Source: Actinomadura viridilutea (lineage in GTDB: Bacteria > Actinomycetota > Actinomycetes > Streptosporangiales > Streptosporangiaceae). From it: a stretch of 64,000 nucleotides of DNA. This document shows, piece after piece, positions 15,770 through 23,654 of the stretch; the stretch's first letter is position 1, and the number at the start of each line of letters is the position of its first letter. Where the stretch lies: the NCBI GenBank assembly GCA_003001795.1, contig PVNI01000022.1, positions 52,072-116,071 of the forward strand. Reading direction: 5' to 3'. The notes below the pieces were generated by a model that worked only from the letters and a program-made list of their open reading frames with translations, ran no database searches and had not been told where the DNA came from. A program made the translations under genes and the position numbers.

Positions 15770-16999
15770 TTAGCGGATCGCCAGGCCGGTGACGGCGCGG
15801 CCGATGACCAGGCGCTGGATCTCGCTGGTCCCCTCGAAGATCGTGAAGATCTTCGAGTCGCGGTGCATGCGCTCCACCGGGTACTCGCGGGTGTAGCCGT
15901 TGCCGCCGAGGATCTGGATGGCCTCCTCGGTGACGCGCACGGCGGTCTCGCTGGCCATCAGCTTGGCCATGGAGCCCTCGGCGTTGGCGAAGTCGTGGCC
16001 GTTGCGCGCCATCCACGCGGCCCGCCACACCATCAGCCGCGCGGCGTCGATCTGGGTCTTCATGTCGGCCAGCTTGAAGGCGATGGCCTGGAACTCGCCG
16101 ATCTTCTTGCCGAACTGCTCGCGCTCGCGGGCGTACTGCAGCGCGTACTCGTAGGCGGCGCGCGCCACTCCCAAGGCCATGGCGCCGACCGCGGGGCGGG
16201 TGGTCTCGAAGGTCTTGAGCGCGGCCTGGCCCCGGGTGCTCTTGCCCTCGCGGACGCGGGCGATGCGCTCGTCGAAGCGGTCCTTGCCGCCGACGATCAG
16301 CCCGCCGGGGATGCGCACGTCGTCCAGGATCACCTCGGCGGTGTGCGAGGCGCGGATGCCGTGCTTGCGGAACTTCTGCCCCTGCCGCAGCCCGGGGGTG
16401 CGCGGGGGGACGATGAAGCTGGCCTGCCCGCGCGCGCCCAGTTCCGGGTACACCGAGGCGACGACCACGTGCACGTCGGCGATGCCGCCGTTGGTGGCCC
16501 AGGTCTTGGTGCCGTTGAGCACCCACTCGTCCTTGGCCTCGTCGTAGACGGCGCGGGTGCGGATGGAGCCGACGTCGCTGCCGGCGTCGGGCTCGGAGGC
16601 GCAGAACGCGCCCAGCCGCACGTCGTCGGGCGTGCCGAACATCTGCGGCACCCACTCGCCGACCTGCTCGGGCGTGCCGACCGCGGCGATCGACGCGGCC
16701 GCCAGGCCGGTGCCGACGATCGACAGCGCGATGCCCGCGTCGCCCCAGAACAGCTCCTCGAACGCCACCGGGATGCCCAGGCCGGTCGGCTCCAGCCACT
16801 GGTTGGCGAAGAAGTCCAGCGAGTACAGGCCGACCTTGGACGCCTCCTGGATGATCGGCCAGGGGGTCTCCTCGCGCTCGTCCCACTCCTCGGCGGCGGG
16901 ACGCACCACGTCCCGGGCGAACTCGCGCACCCACTGCTGCACCTCGCGGAGGTCCTCGCCCAGGTCGAGGGAGAACGGCGCGGCCTCGGTACTCGTCAT
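15770..16999 (-). CDS. Acyl-CoA dehydrogenase
   Basis: 409 residues with all family landmarks: FCASEPDAGSDVGSI (flavin/substrate loop), TKTWATNGG, the REREQFGKKIGEFQAIAFKLADM helix, and catalytic Glu in FTIFEGTSEIQR near the C-terminus. It catalyses the FAD-dependent alpha-beta dehydrogenation of an acyl-CoA in beta-oxidation or a branched-chain pathway; chain-length preference cannot be read. Start ATG 16999 (MTSTEAAPF) has GAAGGG upstream; an ATG at 17044 would overlap the operators. Two GTTACC-type inverted repeats lie just upstream, indicating repressor control. Confidence 0.9.
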   Translation of the reverse strand: MTSTEAAPFSLDLGEDLREVQQWVREFARDVVRPAAEEWDEREETPWPIIQEASKVGLYSLDFFANQWLEPTGLGIPVAFEELFWGDAGIALSIVGTGLAAASIAAVGTPEQVGEWVPQMFGTPDDVRLGAFCASEPDAGSDVGSIRTRAVYDEAKDEWVLNGTKTWATNGGIADVHVVVASVYPELGARGQASFIVPPRTPGLRQGQKFRKHGIRASHTAEVILDDVRIPGGLIVGGKDRFDERIARVREGKSTRGQAALKTFETTRPAVGAMALGVARAAYEYALQYAREREQFGKKIGEFQAIAFKLADMKTQIDAARLMVWRAAWMARNGHDFANAEGSMAKLMASETAVRVTEEAIQILGGNGYTREYPVERMHRDSKIFTIFEGTSEIQRLVIGRAVTGLAIR

Positions 17000-17027
17000 C
17001 CTGTTGACCCTTCCGTGGACAGCATGT

Positions 17028-17066
17028 GTTACCAACGGTAGCACCTATGGGGTTACCACCGGTAAC
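17028..17066. promoter_or_regulatory. Two operator-like inverted repeats upstream of acyl-CoA dehydrogenase
   Basis: GTTACC-ACC-GGTAAC at 17052-17066 is perfect. GTTACC-AAC-GGTAGC at 17028-17042 has one mismatch. Centres are 24 bp apart, about two helical turns, so two dimers could bind on the same face. TetR repressors of fatty-acid genes often use such paired sites. Confidence 0.65.
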
Positions 17067-17111
17067 ACCGTGGCCGGAGTCACACCGCGCGGGGCGCGGC
17101 GGGAAGGGCGG

Positions 17112-18089
17112 TCAGGAGAGGAGGGAGCGCCGCGACTCGGCGTACTCGGGGATCTCGATCATCGGCGGGCGCTCCCCCACCCCGACGTCGCTGACCCGCA
17201 CGTCGTGGCCGCCGGGGCCGCGCCGGAACTGGGTGAGCACGGTGGCCGGGGCCTCCAGCGGCAGCATCCGGCCGTGCCGCTGCAGCCGGGACCACGCGGT
17301 GAGCATGATCTGCCCGGACATGGCGCCCAGCGCCTCGGTGCACTGGTGCGAGTGCACCCGCCGTCCCAGGTCCACCTGGGCGATGGCGTCCAGGCCCGCG
17401 TGCTGGAAGACGTCCAGCAGCAGCCCCAGCTCCACGCCGTAGCCGGTGACGAACGGCAGCCGCTCCAGCAGCTCCCGCCGCCCGGCGTACTCGCCGCCGA
17501 GCGGCTGCATCACCCCGGCCAGCAGCGGCCAGTGCAGGTTGATCAGCGGCCGGGCGACCAGCTCGGTGACCCGGCCGCCGCCGCCCTCGATCGGGCGGTC
17601 CCCGGCGACCAGCGGACGGTCGTAGCAGCCCTTGACGTAGCCGACGGCGGGGTCGGTGAGCAGCGGGCCGAGCAGCCCGGTGACGTAGGAGGAGGTGAAG
17701 CCGCGCAGGTCGGCGTCCACGAAGACGATCACGTCCCCGGCGGTGACGGCCAGCGACTTCCACAGCGCCTCGCCCTTGCCGGACATGCGGCCGTGCTCGG
17801 GCAGCACCGCGTCCTGGGCCACCACCCGCGCGCCCGCGGCCGCGGCCACGGCGGCGGTGCGGTCGGTGGACCGCGAGTCGATCACCACGATCTCGTCCAC
17901 CAGCGGCGCCCGCTCCACCAGGTCCTCCCGGATGGCGGCGACGATGGCGCCGACCGTCGCCTCCTCGTCGCGGGCGGGCAGCACCACGCTGATCCGGGTG
18001 CCGCCCTTGGCGGCGAGCAGGGTCTCCAGCGGCCACTGATCCGACGCACTGGTCCGCCGGCGCAGCCACGACGCGACCTCAGGCAGCAC
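17112..18089 (-). CDS. gpgS: Glucosyl-3-phosphoglycerate synthase
   Basis: 325 residues, GT-A glycosyltransferase of the GT81 type. SVVLPARDEEATVGAIV opens the Rossmann half, D125-A-D127 in FVDADL is the metal/nucleotide DXD motif, and the VKGCYDRP, VTGYGVELGLLLD and DLGRRVHSHQ motifs follow the GpgS pattern. It joins glucose from a nucleotide sugar to 3-phosphoglycerate, giving glucosyl-3-phosphoglycerate, the primer of methylglucose lipopolysaccharides in mycobacteria and of glucosylglycerate elsewhere. GTG start 18089 with AGGGAGA upstream. No gpgP phosphatase is adjacent. Confidence 0.88.
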   Translation of the reverse strand: MLPEVASWLRRRTSASDQWPLETLLAAKGGTRISVVLPARDEEATVGAIVAAIREDLVERAPLVDEIVVIDSRSTDRTAAVAAAAGARVVAQDAVLPEHGRMSGKGEALWKSLAVTAGDVIVFVDADLRGFTSSYVTGLLGPLLTDPAVGYVKGCYDRPLVAGDRPIEGGGGRVTELVARPLINLHWPLLAGVMQPLGGEYAGRRELLERLPFVTGYGVELGLLLDVFQHAGLDAIAQVDLGRRVHSHQCTEALGAMSGQIMLTAWSRLQRHGRMLPLEAPATVLTQFRRGPGGHDVRVSDVGVGERPPMIEIPEYAESRRSLLS

Positions 18090-18266
18090 ACGCTCTCCCT
18101 TCGCAAGGCCGTCCGCTCCCGCGCGGACGGCCCCTCACACTTCCGGGCGGAGACGGGCGCGGCGCGTCCCCACATTTGCAGAACGCCGGCTCATCGCAGT
18201 TCATTCGCCGGTGGAACACCCGCGCGGCAGCCGTCTCGAAGAGTTAACAGGCCGACAACACACCGG

Positions 18267-19736
18267 TCATTCGGCGGCGTGGCGGTCGAGGAAGGCGTAC
18301 ACGTCCGCCTCGTCCACGCCGGGGAACGCGCCGGGCGGCAGCACCGACAGCACGTGCGAGTGCGCCCGCGCCGACGGCCAGGCCATGCCCTCCCACCGCT
18401 CGGCCAGCTCGGCGGGCGGGCGCTGGCAGCAGTCGCCGTCCGGGCAGGCCGAGCGGTACCGGTTGGTGGTCTCCCGGCCGCGGAACCAGCGCGAGTCCTC
18501 GTACCGCACGCCGAGGGTGATGGCGAAGTCGCGCTCGTGGCTGGGGTCGATGTGCGACAGGCACCAGTACGTGCCTTTCGGGGTGTCCGTGTACTGGTAG
18601 TAGACGGAGAACCTGTCGGGAGCCTGGAAGACGTGGCGGCCCGCCCAGTGGCGGCACATCCGCTGCCCTTCGATCGCGCCGTTCTCGTCCTGGGGGAACA
18701 CCAGGCCGTCGTTGGCGTACGCCTTGTAGATCGTGCCGTTCTCGTCGTTCTTGGTGAAGTGCAGCTGCAGCCCCAGATGGTGGGTGGCCATGTTGGTGAA
18801 GCGGTGGGCGGCCATCTCGTACGACACCGAGAACACGTCGGCCAGGTCCTCCACCGACAGCTCCCGCGCGGCCTTGGCCTCCTGCAGGAACGGCACGACC
18901 GCGCGTTCGGGCACCAGCACGGCGGCGCCGAAGTAGTTGGCCTCCACCCGCTGGCGCAGGAAGTCGCCGAAGTCGCGGGGCACCTCGTGGTCGAGCGCGA
19001 TGTGCCCGAGCGTCTGCAGCAGGATCGTCCGGGGGGTGTGCATGCCCAGGTGCTCGCGCTCCAGGTAGATGCGCCGGTTGCGCAGGTCGGTGATCGACCG
19101 GACCGACCGCGGCAGGTCCTGGACGTACCGCAGCTCGAACCCGAAGTGGCCGACCAGCGCCATGATCACGCCCTGGGACACCGCGCCGCCCCGGTACCCC
19201 ACGGCGTCCAGGGTCTGGGCGGCGATCTTCTCGATCTCGCCGAAGTAGTTGCCGCGCTCGTGCATCTGCCGGCGCAGCTCGGCGTTGGCCTTGCGCGCCT
19301 CCTCGGGGCTGGCGGTGGGCTTGGTGCGGCTGCGGCGCAGCTCCCCGTACAGCGCGAGGATGTGCTCGATCACCTCGTTGGGCAGCCGCTTGCTCACCTT
19401 GAGATGGGACAGGCCGAGCGACCGGTAGAGCGGGTCGCGCTGCGCCTCCTCCAGGGCGATCTCCAGTTGGGCGCGGCGGCTGGGCGGCTGGCGGCGCAGC
19501 AGCTCCTCCACCGGCACCTCCAGGGCGGCCGCCAGCGACTGCAGCAGCGACAGCTTGGGCTCGCGCCGCCCGTTCTCCAGCAGGGACAGCTGGGACGGCG
19601 CGCGGCCGACCCGCTCGCCGAGGTCCGCCAGCGTCATCCCCCGGGCGCGGCGCAGATGCCGCAGCCGCTGCCCGAACGTGACCAGGTCTACATCGCTCGT
19701 CAAGTTGAGAGGTTCTTCTGACCGCAAGGTCGACAT
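18267..19736 (-). CDS. ramB: RamB-type regulator of acetate/short-chain acyl metabolism
   Basis: 489 residues. An XRE HTH lies at about 20-75 (FGQRLRHLRRARGMTLADLGERVG). An IrrE/ImmA-like domain follows (LLQTLGHIALDHEVP, not a complete HExxH), then the Cys-rich short-chain fatty-acyl regulator domain (CRHWAGRHVF, YWCLSHIDPSH, SACPDGDCCQRP). This architecture is that of RamB, which controls isocitrate lyase and acetate genes in corynebacteria and mycobacteria. Position supports it: it is divergent from aceA with a 115-bp shared promoter region. The Cys cluster may bind a metal or sense thiol state; that is inference. Confidence 0.9.
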   Translation of the reverse strand: MSTLRSEEPLNLTSDVDLVTFGQRLRHLRRARGMTLADLGERVGRAPSQLSLLENGRREPKLSLLQSLAAALEVPVEELLRRQPPSRRAQLEIALEEAQRDPLYRSLGLSHLKVSKRLPNEVIEHILALYGELRRSRTKPTASPEEARKANAELRRQMHERGNYFGEIEKIAAQTLDAVGYRGGAVSQGVIMALVGHFGFELRYVQDLPRSVRSITDLRNRRIYLEREHLGMHTPRTILLQTLGHIALDHEVPRDFGDFLRQRVEANYFGAAVLVPERAVVPFLQEAKAARELSVEDLADVFSVSYEMAAHRFTNMATHHLGLQLHFTKNDENGTIYKAYANDGLVFPQDENGAIEGQRMCRHWAGRHVFQAPDRFSVYYQYTDTPKGTYWCLSHIDPSHERDFAITLGVRYEDSRWFRGRETTNRYRSACPDGDCCQRPPAELAERWEGMAWPSARAHSHVLSVLPPGAFPGVDEADVYAFLDRHAAE

Positions 19737-19851
19737 GGCTTGATGTTAACGGAAAATCATCACTTCTTCTGCTACTCACCAGTTCACTTAAGCCGCGGAC
19801 CGGGGCATAGTCGAGGCAAGCACCCAGGGGACGACACAGAAGGGCAAGATC

Positions 19852-21135
<1,284 letters not shown>

Positions 21136-21227
21136 CGGGCCGTCGCGGGAGCGGCCCCGCGTCCCCGTCAGCCGGCCAGGCGGTTCCCCGCTCGCGCACC
21201 TCCACTGCGCGTCCACCTGGCCTCCTC

Positions 21228-21353
21228 GGGATCCTTGCTCGCCCCTGGGATCCCGCCTCGCAGGTCCTCAGTCCTTGTAAGGCTCACCGCTGAGGACAGG
21301 GTCGGCTCCGCCGGCACCGGAAGGCCCCTCCGCCCTACACCCGGAGGGGCCTT
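21228..21353 (+). other. Three-hairpin structured region downstream of aceA (possible sRNA)
   Basis: Three hairpins in a row. GGGATCC (21228-21234) pairs with GGATCCC (21248-21254). GTCCTCAG (21264-21271) pairs with CTGAGGAC (21290-21297), with an inner CCTT/AAGG. The terminator stem is at 21321-21353. This could be a 3'-UTR-derived small RNA, an independent sRNA or simply an elaborate terminator region. No promoter is identified. No protein gene is seen in 21136-21560. Confidence 0.4.
21321..21353 (+). terminator. Strong terminator hairpin after aceA
   Basis: Perfect 12-bp stem AAGGCCCCTCCG (21321-21332) / CGGAGGGGCCTT (21342-21353) with a 9-base loop, followed by CTCATGTC. Confidence 0.75.
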
Positions 21354-21468
21354 CTCATGTCCACTCGTGTTTTCGCGCAGCCGGAACCCGGCGGACGGGC
21401 TCACGTTTTTCGACATTCACCTAGAACAACGCCGAGACGGGGCGGGCCGGCACCGGTTCCAGCGCCAG

Positions 21469-21505
21469 ATGCGGAATGCACCCGGAAAATGGAGTGCGTC
21501 CGCAT
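21469..21505 (+). other. Hairpin in the leader of the 21561 gene
   Basis: ATGCGGA (21469-21475) pairs with TCCGCAT (21499-21505), and an inner GCAC/GTGC stem extends it. It lies 55 bp before the start of the conserved hypothetical gene and could be an RNA control element or protein-binding site. Confidence 0.4.
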
Positions 21506-21560
21506 TCCTCGACCAGTACCGTGACACTCGATCACGAACGGGGAGAGGTGAAAGCGTCCC

Positions 21561-22301
21561 ATGGCGAGGCTCAACCAGATCATCGCCGTGGAGAAGGGCG
21601 TCAAGTCGCGTACGCAGCGCGAGCTGACCGACGCCTGCCACGAGCTGCAGAAGCCCGCGCTGCTGACCGGAATTTCGCGCACCTACCGGCCGCGCGACGA
21701 GGAGGGCGAGACGCTGCCGCCCGAGTCGACCAAGGTGAAGGTCAAGGCCGAGAACGTGCTGCGCGAGGCGGCCCGGTCGCTGACCCGGCTGTTCGACGTC
21801 GTCGCCACCAAGGACTGGGCCAACTGCGCGGCCCGCGCGGACGTCGTGGTCGACGGGCGGACGATCCTGTCGGACGTGCCGGTGACGTACCTGCTGTTCC
21901 TGGAGAAGCAGCTCGGCGACCTGCACACGCTGATCGACCGCCTGCCGGTGCTGGACGCCGCCGAGACCTGGACGTTCGACGAGGGCCAGGACGTGTGGCG
22001 CAGCGAGCCGGTGGAGACCGCGCGCACCAAGAAGGTGCCCCGCAGCCACGTGCTGTACGAGGCGACCGACAAGCACCCGGCGCAGGTGGAGATGTACCAC
22101 GAGGACGTCGTCGTGGGCACGTGGACGAAGGTGTCGTTCTCCGGGGCGATGCCCGCGCGGCGCGTCAACGAGCTGCGCGACCGGGTGGAGCGCCTGCAGG
22201 CGGCGGTCAAGTACGCCCGCGAGGAGGCCAACAGCATCGAGGTCACCGACCGCAAGGTGGGCGACGCGGTGTTCGCCTACCTGCTCGGCCGTGACGACTA
22301 A
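21561..22301 (+). CDS. Conserved hypothetical protein (DUF7873-like), linked to tRNA-like RNAs
   Basis: 246 residues, no signal peptide or membrane span, charged and mostly helical. It opens MARLNQIIAVEKGVKSR, has an ALLTGISRTYRPRDEEGE segment (about 33-50), a TKDWANCAARADVVVDG strand region (about 87-103), VPVTYLLFLEKQLGDLHTLID (about 109-129), and a C-terminal helix ending KVGDAVFAYLLGRDD. I recognise it as a family of unknown function found in many actinobacteria and their phages; I think it is DUF7873 but cannot verify. Basic patches near the N-terminus would suit RNA binding (inference). Two permuted tRNA-like elements follow on the same strand within 320 bp, with a structured leader upstream. 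Start ATG 21561 follows GGGGAGAGG. Confidence 0.75.
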   Translation: MARLNQIIAVEKGVKSRTQRELTDACHELQKPALLTGISRTYRPRDEEGETLPPESTKVKVKAENVLREAARSLTRLFDVVATKDWANCAARADVVVDGRTILSDVPVTYLLFLEKQLGDLHTLIDRLPVLDAAETWTFDEGQDVWRSEPVETARTKKVPRSHVLYEATDKHPAQVEMYHEDVVVGTWTKVSFSGAMPARRVNELRDRVERLQAAVKYAREEANSIEVTDRKVGDAVFAYLLGRDD

Positions 22302-22306
22302 AGGCT

Positions 22307-22350
22307 CCCCCGCTGGAGCACGGGGGCGCGCCCGGGGGAACCCGGGCGCG
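22307..22350 (+). other. Two adjacent hairpins between the hypothetical gene and tRNA-like element 1
   Basis: CCCCCG (22307-22312)/CGGGGG (22321-22326) comes first. A 10-bp stem follows, 22327-22336 with 22341-22350, closed by a GGAA tetraloop of the GNRA class. It begins 5 bases after the stop. No T-run follows, so it is either a weak terminator or the 5' part of the RNA transcript. Confidence 0.6.
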
Positions 22351-22368
22351 AAGCTGAGGATGAGGCTC

Positions 22369-22472
22369 AGTCTGAATTCCTTGCGGTGACAGCGGAGGTT
22401 CGATCCCTCCCCCGGGCACTTCTGGCCCGGGTAGCCCAACCGGAAGAGGCGGCCGCATTTCACGCTCAGACT
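22369..22472 (+). ncRNA. Circularly permuted tRNA-like RNA, element 1
   Basis: tRNA parts occur in the order 3' half, then 5' half. Outer stem AGTCTGA (22369-22375) pairs with TCAGACT (22466-22472). The anticodon-stem equivalent is GCGGT (22383-22387) with GCCGC (22452-22456). Then come a 6-base variable loop, T-arm GGAGG-TTCGATC-CCTCC (22394-22410) and acceptor strand CCCGGGC (22411-22417). A 7-base loop ACTTCTG follows, then acceptor strand GCCCGGG (22425-22431), TA, and a D-arm with GCC/GGC stem and a GG-containing loop (22434-22450). No CCA and no anticodon are present. The order resembles the tRNA-like domain of bacterial Y RNAs, but no Ro60 gene is nearby. Confidence 0.65.
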
Positions 22473-22512
22473 ATCGCTCCAGACTCAGCACACTCCGCTC
22501 ATCGCCGGCTCG

Positions 22513-22621
22513 AAGGGAACGGGCGGCAATTCCGAGGTGCCAGTTCGACTCTGGTCCGCGGCTCTCGTGCTGCGGTAGCTCAATGGAAGAGCGCGGAAAA
22601 TCAGGACTGATCCGTTCCCTT
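22513..22621 (+). ncRNA. Circularly permuted tRNA-like RNA, element 2
   Basis: The clearest case. Outer 10-bp perfect stem AAGGGAACGG (22513-22522) / CCGTTCCCTT (22612-22621). Anticodon-stem equivalent TTCCG (22530-22534) / CGGAA (22594-22598), 5 bp. Variable loop AGGT. T-arm GCCAG-TTCGACT-CTGGT (22539-22555). Acceptor CCGCGGC (22556-22562) is joined by a 6-base loop to GCTGCGG (22569-22575), 7 bp with one G-U. Then TA and D-arm GCTC-AATGGAA-GAGC (22578-22592). Arm lengths, T-loop TTC and D-loop GG match canonical tRNA, but the acceptor ends are fused and the RNA ends lie where the anticodon loop would be. An ATCA/TGAT mini-hairpin sits in the right internal loop. Confidence 0.78.
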
Positions 22622-22658
22622 GAACACCGCCGGCGGGCGCACTCGAGCGGAACCGCCA

Positions 22659-22690
22659 GGGCCCCGGGGAATGGGCAATCCCCGGGGCCC
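22659..22690 (+). terminator. 12-bp hairpin ending the tRNA-like region
   Basis: Perfect stem 22659-22670 with 22679-22690, 8-base loop, no T-run; a CCGCACGTGCGG palindrome follows at 22693-22704. Probable end of the tRNA-like transcript. From here to 22956 I see no convincing gene. Confidence 0.6.
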
Positions 22691-22956
22691 GCCCGCACGT
22701 GCGGACAATTCCATGGAACGGATAGATGATCACGTGCTGTGCGCTGGCCGGTCTCGCTTTTCCTCCGCCCGGCGCTGCCGTCGCCCGGGGTGGAGGCGGT
22801 GCAGATGGACAGCGCGCGGCGGTGTCTGCGACTCCGGCGCAGCGATCGGGCGGCGGTGGCGGTCATCGAGCGGCACGACGTGCTCGACGTCAGGGAGGCG
22901 GTGACCACCCGCCTATGCGGCGGTCCTGGGAGGAGCGCACCGCCGGGCGGCTGCCG

Positions 22957-23403
22957 TCAGTACGGCGGGAGGTCGTCGTCGGGGTCGCCCGACCAGCGGC
23001 GCGGCGCCCAGGCGGGGGCGAGCAGGGCGAACCCGATCATCGCGTACAGGCCCGAGCCGAGCAGGGCCCGCAGGCCGACGTCCAGCTCCCCCGCCGGCGG
23101 GACGCGGTCCGGCAGGTCGAGGGCGCGTCCGGGGTCGACGAGGAAGTACGCCGTCAGGGCGAGCAGCGCCAGCGCCGGGACGAGCGACACCAGCGGCGAG
23201 GCCCAGCGCGCCACGATGAAGACGCCTATCACCAGGCCCACCGCGGCCAGCAGGGCGAAGGCCCCGTGGATGCGGGTGCGGTCGGTGATCTCCTGCCCGA
23301 CCGCGTCGAACGACTGGACCGCCTGCGCGTACCCCCACGCCGTCCCGTACAGCAGCGCGGGGGTGAGCAGGACGCCGAACAGCGATCCGAACGCATGACG
23401 CAC
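22957..23403 (-). CDS. Four-helix membrane protein of unknown function
   Basis: 148 residues with four hydrophobic segments: about 7-27, 48-67, 70-90 and 111-130. The C-terminus is charged (RRWSGDPDDDLPPY). Not recognised as a named family; similar small membrane proteins are common in actinomycetes. Start ATG 23403. It faces the tRNA-like region tail-on and is divergent from the aldehyde dehydrogenase gene. Confidence 0.65.
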   Translation of the reverse strand: MRHAFGSLFGVLLTPALLYGTAWGYAQAVQSFDAVGQEITDRTRIHGAFALLAAVGLVIGVFIVARWASPLVSLVPALALLALTAYFLVDPGRALDLPDRVPPAGELDVGLRALLGSGLYAMIGFALLAPAWAPRRWSGDPDDDLPPY

Positions 23404-23613
23404 CGCACATCACATCCTTCGGACGGCCCGGGGGGCGGGCCGGGGCAACGTCGGTAGCGCACCATCACATCACGCGCATCTCACGTCACGGCGCATGATT
23501 GCGCATATTGCTCTCATCAAGGGCTGAACCCTCGCATGCGCCGACCGTGCGAGCATCCGCCCTCCAGGCTCCGCACCGCGTTCAGGTCTGGTCCTCCTCG
23601 CGGCGGAGACGAA

Positions 23614-23634
23614 ATACTGAATCTCATTCGGTAT
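23614..23634. promoter_or_regulatory. Operator candidate upstream of aldehyde dehydrogenase
   Basis: ATACTGAAT (23614-23622) and ATTCGGTAT (23626-23634) form an inverted repeat with 8 of 9 pairs and a CTC centre, 20 bp before the GTG start. AT-rich in a GC-rich region; likely a repressor site overlapping the promoter. Confidence 0.55.
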
Positions 23635-23654
23635 CGCGCCAGGGAGGAACCAGG

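Noticed and set aside
21561..22301. Ro60/TROVE protein as partner of a Y RNA
   Set aside because: Length (246 aa) and sequence do not match a TROVE/vWA protein; no Ro60 gene is present in the window.
22369..22621. Ordinary tRNA genes or degraded tRNA pseudogenes
   Set aside because: All arms are intact but in permuted order with acceptor strands joined by a short loop in both copies; decay would not produce this arrangement twice.
22726..22956. Short plus-strand frames between the tRNA-like region and the membrane-protein gene
   Set aside because: They run on antisense through the membrane-protein gene, lack a ribosome binding site and show no recognisable domain.
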